Positions 7,985 through 18,269 of a stretch of 64,000 nt of DNA are shown in pieces (the stretch's first letter is position 1; each line of letters begins with the position of its first letter). Source of the stretch: an uncultured Lachnospiraceae bacterium (GTDB lineage Bacteria; Bacillota; Clostridia; Lachnospirales; Lachnospiraceae); contig CAJTQI010000012.1 of assembly GCA_910578645.1 (NCBI GenBank), positions 23,984 to 87,983 on the forward strand. The letters are read 5' to 3'. Both the position numbers and the translations under genes were made by a program. The notes below the pieces were generated by a model. It was not told the DNA's origin and searched no databases. It worked only from the letters and a program-made list of their open reading frames with translations.

Positions 7985-10135
7985 TTAAATCAGTGTATTG
8001 GCATCCAGAATCAGGGCTACTTCACCGTCGCCAAGCACTGTCGCACCACTGATAATCTTACATTTGCTGATGTATCTGCCAAGTGACTTAATTACAATCT
8101 CCTGCTGTCCGATTAATTCATCTACAACCAGGCCGGCAAGCTTATCGCCCTTCTTAACAACTACAACGACAAGGTTTTCGCTAGGGTCTTTCTTGCTCTC
8201 AATATCCAATATTTCATTCAATCTAATCAGCGGAATCACAAGGTCACGAAGCTGAATCACCTCTTTTGCCTGTACCAACTTCACATCCTGAGGTGAAATA
8301 TCTTCAATTGTCTGGATAGAGCCAAGGGAAATCGCATATTTCTCATTTCCGATATCCACCATAAGAGCCTGGATAATCGCAAGTGTAAGGGGCAGCCTGA
8401 TAATCCAGGAGCTTCCTTCACCAAGCTTCGACTTAACTTCCACCTCACCGCTCAAAGCCTCAATCTTAGACTTTACAACGTCAAGCCCTACGCCCCTGCC
8501 CGATACGTCGGATACAACCTTTGCCGTAGAGAATCCTGCATGGAACAACAAATCAATGCTGTCCTTCTCACTCATGTTCTCTGCCTGCTCAGGTGTAATA
8601 ATTCCTTTCTCGATGGCCTTGTTCCTAACAGATTCCGTATCGATACCGTTACCATCATCCCTTACTTCGATAACAACATTATTACCATCCTGATATGCCT
8701 CTAAGAAGATAGAGCCAACTTCCGGTTTACCTCTCTCCTTACGGAGTTCTGCAGATTCCAAACCATGGTCCGCGGAGTTACGCAATAAGTGCATCAGAGG
8801 GTCACCGATTTCATCCACAACGGTACGGTCAAGTTCCGTCTCTTCACCGGACATGTACAACTCCATCTTCTTGCCGAGGGTCTTTTGCAAGTCGCGGACC
8901 ATACGAGGGAATTTGCTCACCGTACTCTCGATAGGTACCATTCGTACCTTCATAACCGACTCATGTAAAGAAGTGGTCACACTCTCAAGATACTCAATCT
9001 GCTCATTTACTGCCGTACTCGAAGTGCCCGATACCGCAGATGCCGATACAAGCGAGTTCTTGGCAATAATCAGCTCGCTCACGAGATTCATCAGTGTATC
9101 CAATTTCTCTATATCTACTCTGACGGTCCTGTTCACAACCGGTTTGCCGGCTGCGGGTTTCTTCTCGTCACCCTTCTTCTTGCCCTTAGCAGGCGCCTTA
9201 GGCGCTGACGCTACAGCCGGTGCCGCCGGAACGGCTACTGCCGCAGGTTGTTGTACCGGATGCTCCTCGGCCTTTTGTACCTGTTCTTCTTTGGCCGGCT
9301 CTGCCTTAGGCGGCTCTTGTGCAGGTACTTCAGTATGGTCCGGGTCTACCTCATCCCCGATAACCTCTTCTATCTCGGACACACCTCTCGCTGCAGTAAG
9401 AACTTGTTCAAGAGAAGCGTCCGATACGATAACCAGGCTGAAATCCAAATCAAACTTCTCATCCTCGATATCCTGTGCCGAAGGATTAGACATGATAATC
9501 TCGCTTGTCTCCTCAACTGCCTTGAACACAAGGAAAGCCCTGGCCGCCTTCAAAATACATGATTCCTGTACTTTGACAGTCAGACCGTACACACCTTTAC
9601 CCTGCTTAACAGCTTCCTTAAGAACAGTACGCTCGCTGTCGCCAAGCTTAATCTCAAGCCACTTCCTGTCTCCCACATCCACTGCGGACACGGTCTCTGA
9701 CGTCGCTTCGGTTGCCTCCGGCGCTGCCGCTTCCTCGTCGTTCTCGTCTCCTGCGCCTTCCAATATTTCGTTCAGCTGCTTAATCAAAGGTTCGTTATCA
9801 TTCGTTCCTTCGTCAGCATTCTCCCTAATATTGGCCGTATACTCTTCAAGTGCATCCAAGCACTGGAACAATACGTCAATCATGTAGGCTTTTACAGTGA
9901 TATTGCCATTGCGCACCTCAGAAAAAACATTTTCCATATCATGGGTCAGATTTTGCATTCTCTTATAACCCATCGTTCCTGCCATACCCTTAAGCGAGTG
10001 TGCCGCACGGAAAATCTCATTGATGGTATCCATATTGTCCGGTTCCTGCTCCAATGAGAGAATCTGAGTATTCAGGTTCTGCAAATGTTCATTTGATTCA
10101 TCAAGGAAAATCTCGAGATACTGACTTACGTCCAT
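7985..10135 (-). CDS. cheA: Chemotaxis histidine kinase CheA
   Basis: CheA autophosphorylates in response to receptors and passes the phosphate to CheY and CheB. The 716 residues show all five domains in order: an Hpt domain with the phospho-accepting His46 in 'AAHSLKGMAG', a CheY-binding P2 region (about 160-260), a Pro/Ala/Lys-rich linker, a dimerisation helix pair, an ATP-binding domain ('LLRNSADHGLE', 'VRDDGNGID', 'GRGVGLDVVK') and a C-terminal CheW-like domain. It starts 1 base after cheB ends. Confidence 0.97.
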   Translation of the reverse strand: MDVSQYLEIFLDESNEHLQNLNTQILSLEQEPDNMDTINEIFRAAHSLKGMAGTMGYKRMQNLTHDMENVFSEVRNGNITVKAYMIDVLFQCLDALEEYTANIRENADEGTNDNEPLIKQLNEILEGAGDENDEEAAAPEATEATSETVSAVDVGDRKWLEIKLGDSERTVLKEAVKQGKGVYGLTVKVQESCILKAARAFLVFKAVEETSEIIMSNPSAQDIEDEKFDLDFSLVIVSDASLEQVLTAARGVSEIEEVIGDEVDPDHTEVPAQEPPKAEPAKEEQVQKAEEHPVQQPAAVAVPAAPAVASAPKAPAKGKKKGDEKKPAAGKPVVNRTVRVDIEKLDTLMNLVSELIIAKNSLVSASAVSGTSSTAVNEQIEYLESVTTSLHESVMKVRMVPIESTVSKFPRMVRDLQKTLGKKMELYMSGEETELDRTVVDEIGDPLMHLLRNSADHGLESAELRKERGKPEVGSIFLEAYQDGNNVVIEVRDDGNGIDTESVRNKAIEKGIITPEQAENMSEKDSIDLLFHAGFSTAKVVSDVSGRGVGLDVVKSKIEALSGEVEVKSKLGEGSSWIIRLPLTLAIIQALMVDIGNEKYAISLGSIQTIEDISPQDVKLVQAKEVIQLRDLVIPLIRLNEILDIESKKDPSENLVVVVVKKGDKLAGLVVDELIGQQEIVIKSLGRYISKCKIISGATVLGDGEVALILDANTLI

Positions 10136-10136
10136 A

Positions 10137-11207
10137 CTATTTTACCCCCACGTTCATTATAATTTCCTGTGCAATCTGGTCAAGCGGTACGATTTGGTCT
10201 GACAACCCCGAAGTTACAATGCTCTTGGGCATTCCATATACCGCACATGTGCTTGCCTCCTGGGCAATCACATGAATTTTCTTCCTTGCTTTCAGATTTT
10301 TGATTCCTTCTGTACCGTCAGCTCCCATGCCCGTCATAACAACGCATACTACCTGGTCAAACTTACTGTCCTGCAGAGATTCGTACATATAATTGGCACA
10401 CGGCCGGACACCTTCCCTGGTCGGCTGGTCTGTATAACGGATGGTGTATCTCCCGCCCGAAGGACGGATATTCAGATGTTTTCCTCCCATCGCTATGTAC
10501 ACAGTTCCCGCTTCCAGCATATCACCTTCCGCCGCTTCCTTCACCCGTACTTCGCTCAGTGTGTCAAGACGCTCCGCCAACGATGCCGTAAACCCTGCCG
10601 GCATATGCTGTACAATCACCACCGGCGCTTTAAGGTTCTTCGGAAGCCTTGGCACAACTGACTGCAAAGCTTTCGGTCCACCTGTGGAGCTAGCCAATGC
10701 CACAATCTTATTGCCTGATACCGCCGAAGCATGACGCCCTACCAACTCAATTATCTTCTTGGATGTCTTGACTTCTTCCCTGGTTATCGCTTTGGTAAAG
10801 ACAGGAGGATTAGAATCCGCAACAACTGACAGGACATTCAACATCCTATCCTTAAAATTCTCATCCCGGCAATCCATCGCATTGTTCGGTTTGTGGACGA
10901 AATCAAGAGCCCCCAATTCCAGGGCATCCATCGTCGTCTTGGCGCCTTCCCTCGTATCGGTACTCGCCATCATAACCTTCGCAGAAATCTTGCGTTTACG
11001 CAACTCTTCCAACAACTCGAGCCCATTCATCTGTGGCATGTTGACGTCCAGCACAACCGCATCATAGGATTTCCGGCTAAGCAACTCCAAAGCCTCTTTG
11101 CCATTAACAGCGCGGTCCTGTACTTGGAATCTTTTGTCGCTGTTAATTATATCACACAATACCCTTCTCATGAGTGCAGAGTCGTCAACAACTAATATTT
11201 TTTTCAT
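10137..11207 (-). CDS. cheB: Chemotaxis response regulator / protein-glutamate methylesterase CheB
   Basis: CheB removes methyl groups from (and deamidates) chemoreceptors when phosphorylated by CheA. The 356 residues comprise a receiver domain with phospho-acceptor Asp54 ('VVLDVNMPQMNG') and a methylesterase domain with the catalytic triad residues in 'ASSTGGPKAL' (Ser), 'VIVQHMPAGFT' (His) and 'MTGMGADGTEG' (Asp). It lies between the PilZ-domain gene and cheA. Confidence 0.97.
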   Translation of the reverse strand: MKKILVVDDSALMRRVLCDIINSDKRFQVQDRAVNGKEALELLSRKSYDAVVLDVNMPQMNGLELLEELRKRKISAKVMMASTDTREGAKTTMDALELGALDFVHKPNNAMDCRDENFKDRMLNVLSVVADSNPPVFTKAITREEVKTSKKIIELVGRHASAVSGNKIVALASSTGGPKALQSVVPRLPKNLKAPVVIVQHMPAGFTASLAERLDTLSEVRVKEAAEGDMLEAGTVYIAMGGKHLNIRPSGGRYTIRYTDQPTREGVRPCANYMYESLQDSKFDQVVCVVMTGMGADGTEGIKNLKARKKIHVIAQEASTCAVYGMPKSIVTSGLSDQIVPLDQIAQEIIMNVGVK

Positions 11208-11221
11208 TATTTATTCCCCCC

Positions 11222-11974
11222 TCATTTATGTTGTGAAATACCCTTTTGCTTTCTGAGTGTTTTGCGCTCTTCATCAAAAATATATTTTATAATCTCTTCC
11301 CTCTCTGTCGGGTCTACATCGATATACTGGACTCTGTGCTCAAACAGTCCCTCACGGTTTTCTACCTCCTTAACACTGAGCACTTTGCCGATTACATTGT
11401 ACTCTTTACTCTCCCCGCCAATGCTGAGATTATACTTGCACAGGATTACGCTTTGTACCTCGTAGGTAAACTTTGCCACAAAACGCAGACCACCACCGCT
11501 GATATCCACGATAATGCCATTCTTCATGGGCCACTCACGACTAGTGATATCTTCCCTCTTATCCGACAAGGCAAGCTCCGCCTCATCCACTTTCCTGGAC
11601 TTCATCTCCAAAGCACAGCTAAAACGATAATATTCCCTGCGCTGGTTCTTACGCAAATCTGTAAGCAGGTCAAAAACCACCACATACAGATTGTTATTTT
11701 TATAACGGTCCACCACCCTCGCACGGCACTGGAATACGCCGCTGTCGGCATAAAAATACAGGTCAAAATCCTTGTCAATCGGCAAAAGAACCAACTTCGC
11801 TTTCTCCATCGGCATGGTAAGTTCCACCCTGTCCTCCGAAATAACCTCGATAACCTGGCTCTGATAAGACTTGCGTTCTCCTCTGCCTGAACCCGAACTC
11901 GTCCTGGCATGCCGTACCGCCTGCAAATCAACACGACATCCCGGAGACACATATTTAGACAATAAATTAGACAT
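11222..11974 (-). CDS. PilZ-domain c-di-GMP-binding flagellar brake protein (YcgR/MotI/FlgZ type)
   Basis: The 250-residue protein has an N-terminal YcgR-like domain (about residues 1-115) and a C-terminal PilZ domain. Both parts of the c-di-GMP-binding signature are present: the basic 'RREYYR' at the domain junction and 'DISGGGLRF' (DxSxxG) downstream. Family members, such as MotI/DgrA of B. subtilis and YcgR of E. coli, slow or stop the flagellar motor when c-di-GMP is high. It lies between flhG and cheB inside the motility operon, which supports a motor role. The binding is inferred from the motifs. Confidence 0.9.
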   Translation of the reverse strand: MSNLLSKYVSPGCRVDLQAVRHARTSSGSGRGERKSYQSQVIEVISEDRVELTMPMEKAKLVLLPIDKDFDLYFYADSGVFQCRARVVDRYKNNNLYVVVFDLLTDLRKNQRREYYRFSCALEMKSRKVDEAELALSDKREDITSREWPMKNGIIVDISGGGLRFVAKFTYEVQSVILCKYNLSIGGESKEYNVIGKVLSVKEVENREGLFEHRVQYIDVDPTEREEIIKYIFDEERKTLRKQKGISQHK

Positions 11975-12015
11975 ATCCTGTACGTTTCCTTCCTCCTGTA
12001 CCTACACAGGCGTTT

Positions 12016-12891
12016 TTATTTCTTAGAAATGATATGGGAAAAGAAAGCTGCCATACCACGTTTTGTCAGATTCTTATTTAACTCCTTATTCATCAGTTTC
12101 ACAGCAATCGCCTCAAACGCAGCCGACGAACGTGCCCGCGGATTCTCGATTGATACCGGTGTCTGCTGCATCACCGATTTCGCAAGCTGATTATCCTGAG
12201 GTATCATCCCAAGATAAGTAATCGGCATTCTTAAATACCTCTTCACAACCGTCTCGAGCTTTGAATACAGCGACTCCGCCTCATCCTGGCTAAAAACTTT
12301 ATTCGCAATCACCTTAACTTGTGTTGCATCGGCGGAATAACGCGAATGTCTGTTTAACGCCTTGAGCAATGAATAAGAGTCCGTAATGGAAGTAGGCTCC
12401 GGCGTAGTCACAAGAAGAATCTCACTGCTTGCCACCAAAAACTCTAACACAGCGTCCGAAATACCCGCGCCTGTATCTACAATTATAATATCCGCCATCT
12501 CATCCAATTCCACCAAATTGCGGATAATATAATTCAGATAATCTTTACTGAGGTTAGACATGCCCGCAATACCGGAACCCCCGGAAATAAAACCGACTTC
12601 CATCGGTCCCCACGTAATGATGTCCTGTATGCTCTTTCCTTGGTATATTAAATCACATAGGTTATGTTTTGGAACTGTGCCAAACATAATCTCTATATTG
12701 GCCAATCCAAAATCCGCATCCAGTATAATCACTCTCTGTCCCATCTTGCGAAATTGTATCGCCAGGTTAATTGCCATGTTGGATTTACCGACACCGCCTT
12801 TACCGCTTGTGACCGTAATGACTCTCGCTAAGGGGCGCCTGGGCTGACTGGTCGCTTTAATAATATTTCTTAATTGTTCAGCCTGGTCCAT
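12016..12891 (-). CDS. flhG: Flagellar number regulator FlhG (MinD/ParA-type ATPase)
   Basis: FlhG is a MinD-like ATPase that controls where and how many flagella are built, acting with FlhF and C-ring parts. The 291 residues include the deviant Walker A motif 'SGKGGVGKS' (residues 29-37), 'DADFGLANIEIMFG' for switch I, 'IIVDTGAGIS' for Walker B/switch II, and a C-terminal amphipathic stretch. The N-terminus (MDQAEQLRNIIK) resembles the FlhF-activating helix with its conserved 'DQAxxLR' motif. It follows flhF by 12 bases. Confidence 0.95.
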   Translation of the reverse strand: MDQAEQLRNIIKATSQPRRPLARVITVTSGKGGVGKSNMAINLAIQFRKMGQRVIILDADFGLANIEIMFGTVPKHNLCDLIYQGKSIQDIITWGPMEVGFISGGSGIAGMSNLSKDYLNYIIRNLVELDEMADIIIVDTGAGISDAVLEFLVASSEILLVTTPEPTSITDSYSLLKALNRHSRYSADATQVKVIANKVFSQDEAESLYSKLETVVKRYLRMPITYLGMIPQDNQLAKSVMQQTPVSIENPRARSSAAFEAIAVKLMNKELNKNLTKRGMAAFFSHIISKK

Positions 12892-12903
12892 TAGCCTTCC
12901 TCC

Positions 12904-14181
12904 TTAGTTTTTTCCTCCTAACAATTGTTTAACCGTTCCCTGCGGATTAAACTCTTCTATATCATCCGGCACATTCTGCCCGTAAGTCACATAAGAAAGC
13001 TCTGCATCTGTATACAACCTTAAATTGAGCAAATTACCCAGCGTAGTTGTTTCATCAAGTTTTGTAAAAATCAGCTTATAATCGGTCATCTCCTTGTATG
13101 AATCGGCGATACTGATTAAGTCACGGTACTTCGTTGTCGCACTTAAGACAAGGTAAACTTCTTTCTCCGCCTTGCCATCCATGGAATGGATTAAATTACG
13201 CATGCTATCCTTTTGCGTCGTATTCTGGTGGGAATGTCCCGCCGTATCAATCAGGATATAGTCATATCCCCTGAAATCTTCCATAGCCTTCTCTACTTCT
13301 TCCACTGTATAGATTATGCGAAAAGGCACTTCCAGGATATTCGCGTATGTTCTGAGCTGTTCCGCCGCGGCAATTCGGTATGTGTCCGCAGTGAGCAAGG
13401 CCACCTGCTTCTTCTGGTCTACCTTAAAAATCGATGCAATCTTTGCGATTGTCGTCGTCTTTCCTACACCTGTAGGCCCAATGAAAAACACCATCTTAAT
13501 GCCGCTTGATGCAGGTGTGATGCTACTGGGTTTACCAAACTTAAGAATCATCTTCTGGTAAATATTCGCCAGGGCGTAATCGAAAGGCATATTCGGCTTA
13601 TTAATTTGCTCAATCTCGTCGATAATCTCTTTTGCATATTTCTCGTCCACCTCATTGTCCAACATCGTATTGTGGAGGAGTTTCATAAATTTATCGATTT
13701 CCGTCTCTTCTTTCTGTTTCGTCTCCTTGCCCTCTTCCTTTTCCCCTTTAATTTCCTTTTCCCCTTTGACTTCCTTTTTCTCCTTATCCTCTTCCGGCTT
13801 TTGAAGTTGTTGCTCCAATAATGACTGCAAGCTGTCCAACTTCTCTTCTATAGCGCTATTCTCTTTTCTTGTAGATTCCGGTGATGCAACCGGAATGGGA
13901 GCGGGAGCGGGAGTAGGAACCGGAGCACTCTGCGCCGGCAAAGTTTCCTTCGTCTGATTAGACGTAATGACATTATTGATTGCGGATACCGCCGACGTAT
14001 ATTTCTCGCTCTCTTCCTCAAGGGCGACCGTCACTTCCGTCATATGCGGTTTCAAGAATGCAAAAAGACCCTTGTTCTTTACATCCTTGACATTCATGAC
14101 GACGACGCCCTCGCCAAGCTCCTTTTTCGCATTTTCTATCGCTTCTTTTTCCGTTTTTGCAACAAATTTCTTGATTATCAT
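12904..14181 (-). CDS. flhF: Flagellar SRP-type GTPase FlhF
   Basis: FlhF is a signal-recognition-particle GTPase that guides the placing of new flagella. The 425 residues comprise an N-terminal B domain with a Pro-rich and a highly charged Lys/Glu stretch (about 80-160), then the NG domain with P-loop 'GPTGVGKTT' (235-243), 'TADTYRIAAAEQL' and 'DTAGHSHQN'. It overlaps the end of flhA by one base and precedes flhG, the usual flhA-flhF-flhG order. Confidence 0.96.
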   Translation of the reverse strand: MIIKKFVAKTEKEAIENAKKELGEGVVVMNVKDVKNKGLFAFLKPHMTEVTVALEEESEKYTSAVSAINNVITSNQTKETLPAQSAPVPTPAPAPIPVASPESTRKENSAIEEKLDSLQSLLEQQLQKPEEDKEKKEVKGEKEIKGEKEEGKETKQKEETEIDKFMKLLHNTMLDNEVDEKYAKEIIDEIEQINKPNMPFDYALANIYQKMILKFGKPSSITPASSGIKMVFFIGPTGVGKTTTIAKIASIFKVDQKKQVALLTADTYRIAAAEQLRTYANILEVPFRIIYTVEEVEKAMEDFRGYDYILIDTAGHSHQNTTQKDSMRNLIHSMDGKAEKEVYLVLSATTKYRDLISIADSYKEMTDYKLIFTKLDETTTLGNLLNLRLYTDAELSYVTYGQNVPDDIEEFNPQGTVKQLLGGKN

Positions 14182-16223
14182 TATGCTGTCACCATCCCAA
14201 CAGACTGTAACTCAATATTGGATTCCACTTCGTTATAAGATACAACCACCAAATCTTTATAATAATCTTCCGTCAATTTCTTAAAGTACACCCTGACAAT
14301 CGGAGATGTGATTACAAGCGGCATCTTGCCCAAATCTTCCAATTTCTTCGTCTCCACACCCACCGACTCCATAATCGCCTTCGTCTTAAGCGGGTCAAGC
14401 GTCAAATAAGCGCCTTGTTCGGTCTGTTTCACACTTGCCATAATCTCCTGTTCCAATTTCGGGTCAAGTGTCACAACGCTTGTCGTCTCATTGGCCGGGA
14501 AGAATTTATTGGATATCGCCCTCTTAAGGCTCTGCCTTGCGTATTCCGTCAGGATATCGGTATCCCTTGAGGTGGTCGCATAATCTGCCAGTGTTTCAAA
14601 TATTGTGAGCAAATCCCTGATAGAAATACCTTCCCGCAAAAGATTCTGTAGTACTTTCTGTATTTCACCAAGCCCAAGCAGCTTCGGTACAAGCTCCTCC
14701 ACCAAAGAAGGGTTGGACTCCCTGAGGTTGTTGACCAGATTCTGGACATCCTGTCTTGTCAGCAGTTCCGCTATGTACTGCCTGATAATCTCCGTCAGAT
14801 GAGTGGCAATGATTGACGGCGGGTCAACTACCGTATAGCCCATGCTCTCCGCGCGCTCCCTCTGCCCCTCTGTAATCCAAATTGCAGGCAGATGGAAAGA
14901 AGGCTCAAAAGTAGGGATACCCGTAATCTCCTCCTCCACATAACCGGGATTCATAGCCATATAATGGTCAAACAAAATCTCGCCTTCGCTGACCTGAACA
15001 CCCTTAATCTTGATAATGTACTGGTTCGGATTCAACTGTATATTATCACGCAGACGGATAATCGGCACCACAGTACCAAGCTCTAGTGCAATCTGTCGCC
15101 TAATCATAACGACACGGTCTAACAAGTCACCACCCTGGTTGACGTCTGCAAGAGGAATAATTCCATAACCAAATTCAAGCTCGATAGGGTCAACCTGCAG
15201 AAGCGACGTGACATTCTCCGGCTGTCTGATTTCCTCTGCAGCCGCTTCCTCCACATCCGCCTCATGTTCAATCTCAGCCGTCTCAATCGTACCCGCCATA
15301 ATCCTGCCTACCACAACAAAGACTAGCCCAAGCCCCACAAACACCACTGTGTTCAAAGGTGTAACAATGCCAAGACCGGCAATCACCGCGCCTACAAGAT
15401 ACAATACCTTAGGCACACCAAACAACTGTCTGATTAGCACCGTACCAAAATCAGCATCTTTGGAACCCTTGGTGACAAGAATACCTGTCGAAAGCGAAAT
15501 CAAAAGAGACGGAATCTGGCTCACCAAGCCGTCACCAATCGTCAATATTGTATATTTCGTCATAGCATCATTTAACTCCAACCCCTGACGGAACATACCC
15601 ATAGCAATACCGCCCACAATATTGACGAAGGTAATTATTAAACCTGCCGTCGCATCTCCCTTTACATACTTCACGGCACCGTCCATGGAACCGAAGAAAC
15701 TGGCTTCTTCCTGTATCTTCTCGCGGCGCTTCTTCGCCTCGTCGTCCGTGATTGCCCCGGTATTCAAGTCGGCGTCAATCGCCATCTGCTTACCTGGCAT
15801 GGCGTCCAACGTGAATCTGGCGGTAACCTCAGCCACACGCTCGGAGCCTTTGTTGATAATCATAAACTGGACAATAATCAAAATAATAAATACAATAACA
15901 CCGATTACGATATCACCGCCACCCACATACTGACCAAAAGTCCTGACTACGTTGCCGGGGTCACCGGTTGTAAGAATCAGACGGGTGGAAGAAACGTTCA
16001 GGGCAATCCTGAATACCGTAGTAAACAACAGGATTGTCGGGAAATAGGACATGTTCAGTACTTCATTGGCAAACATACAACCGAACATGACAGTGAATGC
16101 CACTGCAATATTACATGCCAACAGGACATCCAACAATCCTGATGTGATAGGCACAATCAACATGATAAACGCCGAAAGCACATAGGCTGTCACGCCGATA
16201 TCAGCCTTTTTCAGATTTCCCAT
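14181..16223 (-). CDS. flhA: Flagellar export gate protein FlhA
   Basis: FlhA is the large gate subunit of the flagellar type III export apparatus. The 680 residues have about eight N-terminal membrane segments, the conserved 'AEVTARFTLDAMPGKQMAIDADLNTG' region in the cytoplasmic loop (the site where FHIPEP proteins are most conserved), and a large C-terminal cytoplasmic domain that forms the nonameric docking ring. The start has an AAGGAGG site. A 143-base gap separates it from flhB. Confidence 0.97.
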   Translation of the reverse strand: MGNLKKADIGVTAYVLSAFIMLIVPITSGLLDVLLACNIAVAFTVMFGCMFANEVLNMSYFPTILLFTTVFRIALNVSSTRLILTTGDPGNVVRTFGQYVGGGDIVIGVIVFIILIIVQFMIINKGSERVAEVTARFTLDAMPGKQMAIDADLNTGAITDDEAKKRREKIQEEASFFGSMDGAVKYVKGDATAGLIITFVNIVGGIAMGMFRQGLELNDAMTKYTILTIGDGLVSQIPSLLISLSTGILVTKGSKDADFGTVLIRQLFGVPKVLYLVGAVIAGLGIVTPLNTVVFVGLGLVFVVVGRIMAGTIETAEIEHEADVEEAAAEEIRQPENVTSLLQVDPIELEFGYGIIPLADVNQGGDLLDRVVMIRRQIALELGTVVPIIRLRDNIQLNPNQYIIKIKGVQVSEGEILFDHYMAMNPGYVEEEITGIPTFEPSFHLPAIWITEGQRERAESMGYTVVDPPSIIATHLTEIIRQYIAELLTRQDVQNLVNNLRESNPSLVEELVPKLLGLGEIQKVLQNLLREGISIRDLLTIFETLADYATTSRDTDILTEYARQSLKRAISNKFFPANETTSVVTLDPKLEQEIMASVKQTEQGAYLTLDPLKTKAIMESVGVETKKLEDLGKMPLVITSPIVRVYFKKLTEDYYKDLVVVSYNEVESNIELQSVGMVTA

Positions 16224-16366
16224 GACCGTTCCTCCTTTCTTACTTTCTTTAAACTTGATTTCTTTCCCTATATAAACAAATAACAGTGTATATATCCCAT
16301 ATTCTACCGGACACGACTCATATTCTCCGGATTATACTTTACCTACTCAATAAATTTCATATCTTA

Positions 16367-17479
16367 TCAGACTTTACCCTGCAAATGATATACGAAAGCA
16401 AGTACTTCTGCCACTGCCTGATACAACTCGGGCGGCACCACACTGCCTACATCCACATTGGCATACAGCATACGTGCAAGGGGTTTATTCTCCACAATCT
16501 CGATATGATATTCCTTTGCCGTATCCTTAATCTTCCGGGCAAGGTAATCAGCCCCTTTGGCAACCACATAGGGCGCTTCATAAAGCTCCGGGTCGTATTT
16601 AATTGCCACCGCAAAGTGTGTAGGGTTTGTGATGACCACATCCGCCTGTGGAAGCTGCTGCATCATACGCCGCCTGGAAGCCTCCATCATCCTCTGGCGC
16701 TGTTTACCTTTAATCTGCGGGTCACCTTCCTGGTTCTTATATTCATCCTTGACTTCCTGCTTGGTCATCTTCATATCCTTCTTGAATTTTATCTTCTGGT
16801 AGACATAATCAAGCAAAGCAATAATCATATAGAAAAGCGAAATACGGATGCCAAGCTGCACCACCAACATACCAATCTGCACAATGCCCTGGTTCAATGA
16901 CAAATCATAAAACTGATATAACGGCGGCATATTTTTCTTAAGGTAAGAATAGACCACATACCCGACCAAACCGATTTTCAGGATAGATTTAATCAGCTCC
17001 ACCACAGAATTTACCGAAAAGAAACGTTTAAAGCCGCTGATTGGGCTCAATTTATTTAGTTTCGGCTGTAATGGTTTCGTGGTAGGCTGCCATTTCACCT
17101 GCACCACATTTGTTACAAATGATACCAGGACACCGACAAACAGAAAAGGCGCCATAATCAGAAGAATCCTGGTTAAAGACTTCGCAAAAAGTGTGCTGAT
17201 AGTCTGCTCCTGTATATAACCGTCATACATTTTAATATATTCCGGTATCTGGGAATAAATATCGTACATGTTTCCTGTAAAATAAATTCCCATGTACTCT
17301 ACCCAAATATAGACAAGCGCAAAAAAAGCTAGCAATTCAAATGCGTTTGTTATCTCCTTACTCTTGGCAACCTGACCCTCTTTACGGGCATCTGAAAGTT
17401 TCTTGGAAGTAGGCTCCTCCGTCTTCTCTCCACCCGGGCCGTCTTTGGCAAAGAATTGGAGATTATATTCCAGTATCAC
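16367..17479 (-). CDS. flhB: Flagellar export switch protein FlhB
   Basis: FlhB switches the export apparatus from hook to filament substrates. The 370 residues have four membrane segments and a C-terminal cytoplasmic domain with the autocleavage site NPTH at 285-288. The N-terminus 'DGPGGEKTEEPTSKKLSDARKEGQV' is typical. The start codon lies inside the end of fliR (4-base overlap). Confidence 0.97.
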   Translation of the reverse strand: MILEYNLQFFAKDGPGGEKTEEPTSKKLSDARKEGQVAKSKEITNAFELLAFFALVYIWVEYMGIYFTGNMYDIYSQIPEYIKMYDGYIQEQTISTLFAKSLTRILLIMAPFLFVGVLVSFVTNVVQVKWQPTTKPLQPKLNKLSPISGFKRFFSVNSVVELIKSILKIGLVGYVVYSYLKKNMPPLYQFYDLSLNQGIVQIGMLVVQLGIRISLFYMIIALLDYVYQKIKFKKDMKMTKQEVKDEYKNQEGDPQIKGKQRQRMMEASRRRMMQQLPQADVVITNPTHFAVAIKYDPELYEAPYVVAKGADYLARKIKDTAKEYHIEIVENKPLARMLYANVDVGSVVPPELYQAVAEVLAFVYHLQGKV

Positions 17480-18255
17480 ATCATCCCCTCCACAAAAGAT
17501 ACAATCACCTTCTTCATCTCCGTAAATACATAATCGGCTGCAACCGGAAGCATCCTTGTAGTCAAAAGAAGAATTACCAATCCTAACAGCACCTTAAACT
17601 GGATTCCCACCGCAAACATGTTGAGCTGTGGAGATACCTTCGCCAAGACGCCTAAAACTGCATTAAGCAAAATCATGACGCAGAAAATCGGCAGAATAAT
17701 CCTGAAACCAATCGCAATATAATCTCCCATAAACATAATCACCGACGCAAGCAATGACTCTGATTTAAATACCGCTCCGTTAATGGGAATCAGTGTAAAA
17801 CTGTCCACAAGCGCCCGGAGCAAATACTGGTACATACCTGTAATAATCATGAACAGAGTAAACATATACTGATAGAATACACCAGTGAAAGTAGCTTGCT
17901 GCTTAGTCGCCGGGTCCATTAAAGAAACCATGGAAATACCAATTTCCATATCTGCTATGCTTCCTGCAAAAGATGTCACAGTCGTACAAATTTGTGCGCC
18001 CCATCCAATCAAGAAACCCGTTAAAGCCTCTTTCATAACCACAATCACATACCCAAGCAATGTATTGTACACTACTTCATTACGGTCTACAACACTGTAG
18101 ATAAGGTAAGCGAAAAAAATGCTAAAACAAACTTTAACCCTCCTTGGTACATTGCCCATGGAGAAGAAAGGGGCCACATACACAAAACTGGTAATCCTGA
18201 CCAAAATCAAGAGATAATATTCTAAATCCGCGTAAGTAAAAGTAATATCAATCAT
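17476..18255 (-). CDS. fliR: Flagellar export protein FliR
   Basis: FliR is a core subunit of the FliPQR export gate in the membrane. The 259 residues are very hydrophobic, with six or seven segments and the FliR signature 'FFSMGNVPRRVKV' near residue 30. It is translationally coupled to flhB (4-base overlap) and lies 14 bases after fliQ. Confidence 0.95.
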   Translation of the reverse strand: MIDITFTYADLEYYLLILVRITSFVYVAPFFSMGNVPRRVKVCFSIFFAYLIYSVVDRNEVVYNTLLGYVIVVMKEALTGFLIGWGAQICTTVTSFAGSIADMEIGISMVSLMDPATKQQATFTGVFYQYMFTLFMIITGMYQYLLRALVDSFTLIPINGAVFKSESLLASVIMFMGDYIAIGFRIILPIFCVMILLNAVLGVLAKVSPQLNMFAVGIQFKVLLGLVILLLTTRMLPVAADYVFTEMKKVIVSFVEGMM

Positions 18256-18269
18256 GCAATCACTCGCCC

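Noticed and set aside
8853..9887. 344-codon plus-strand frame opposite cheA
   Set aside because: It is antisense to a well-supported CheA gene; its Ser/Thr-rich product is a typical reverse-frame artefact.
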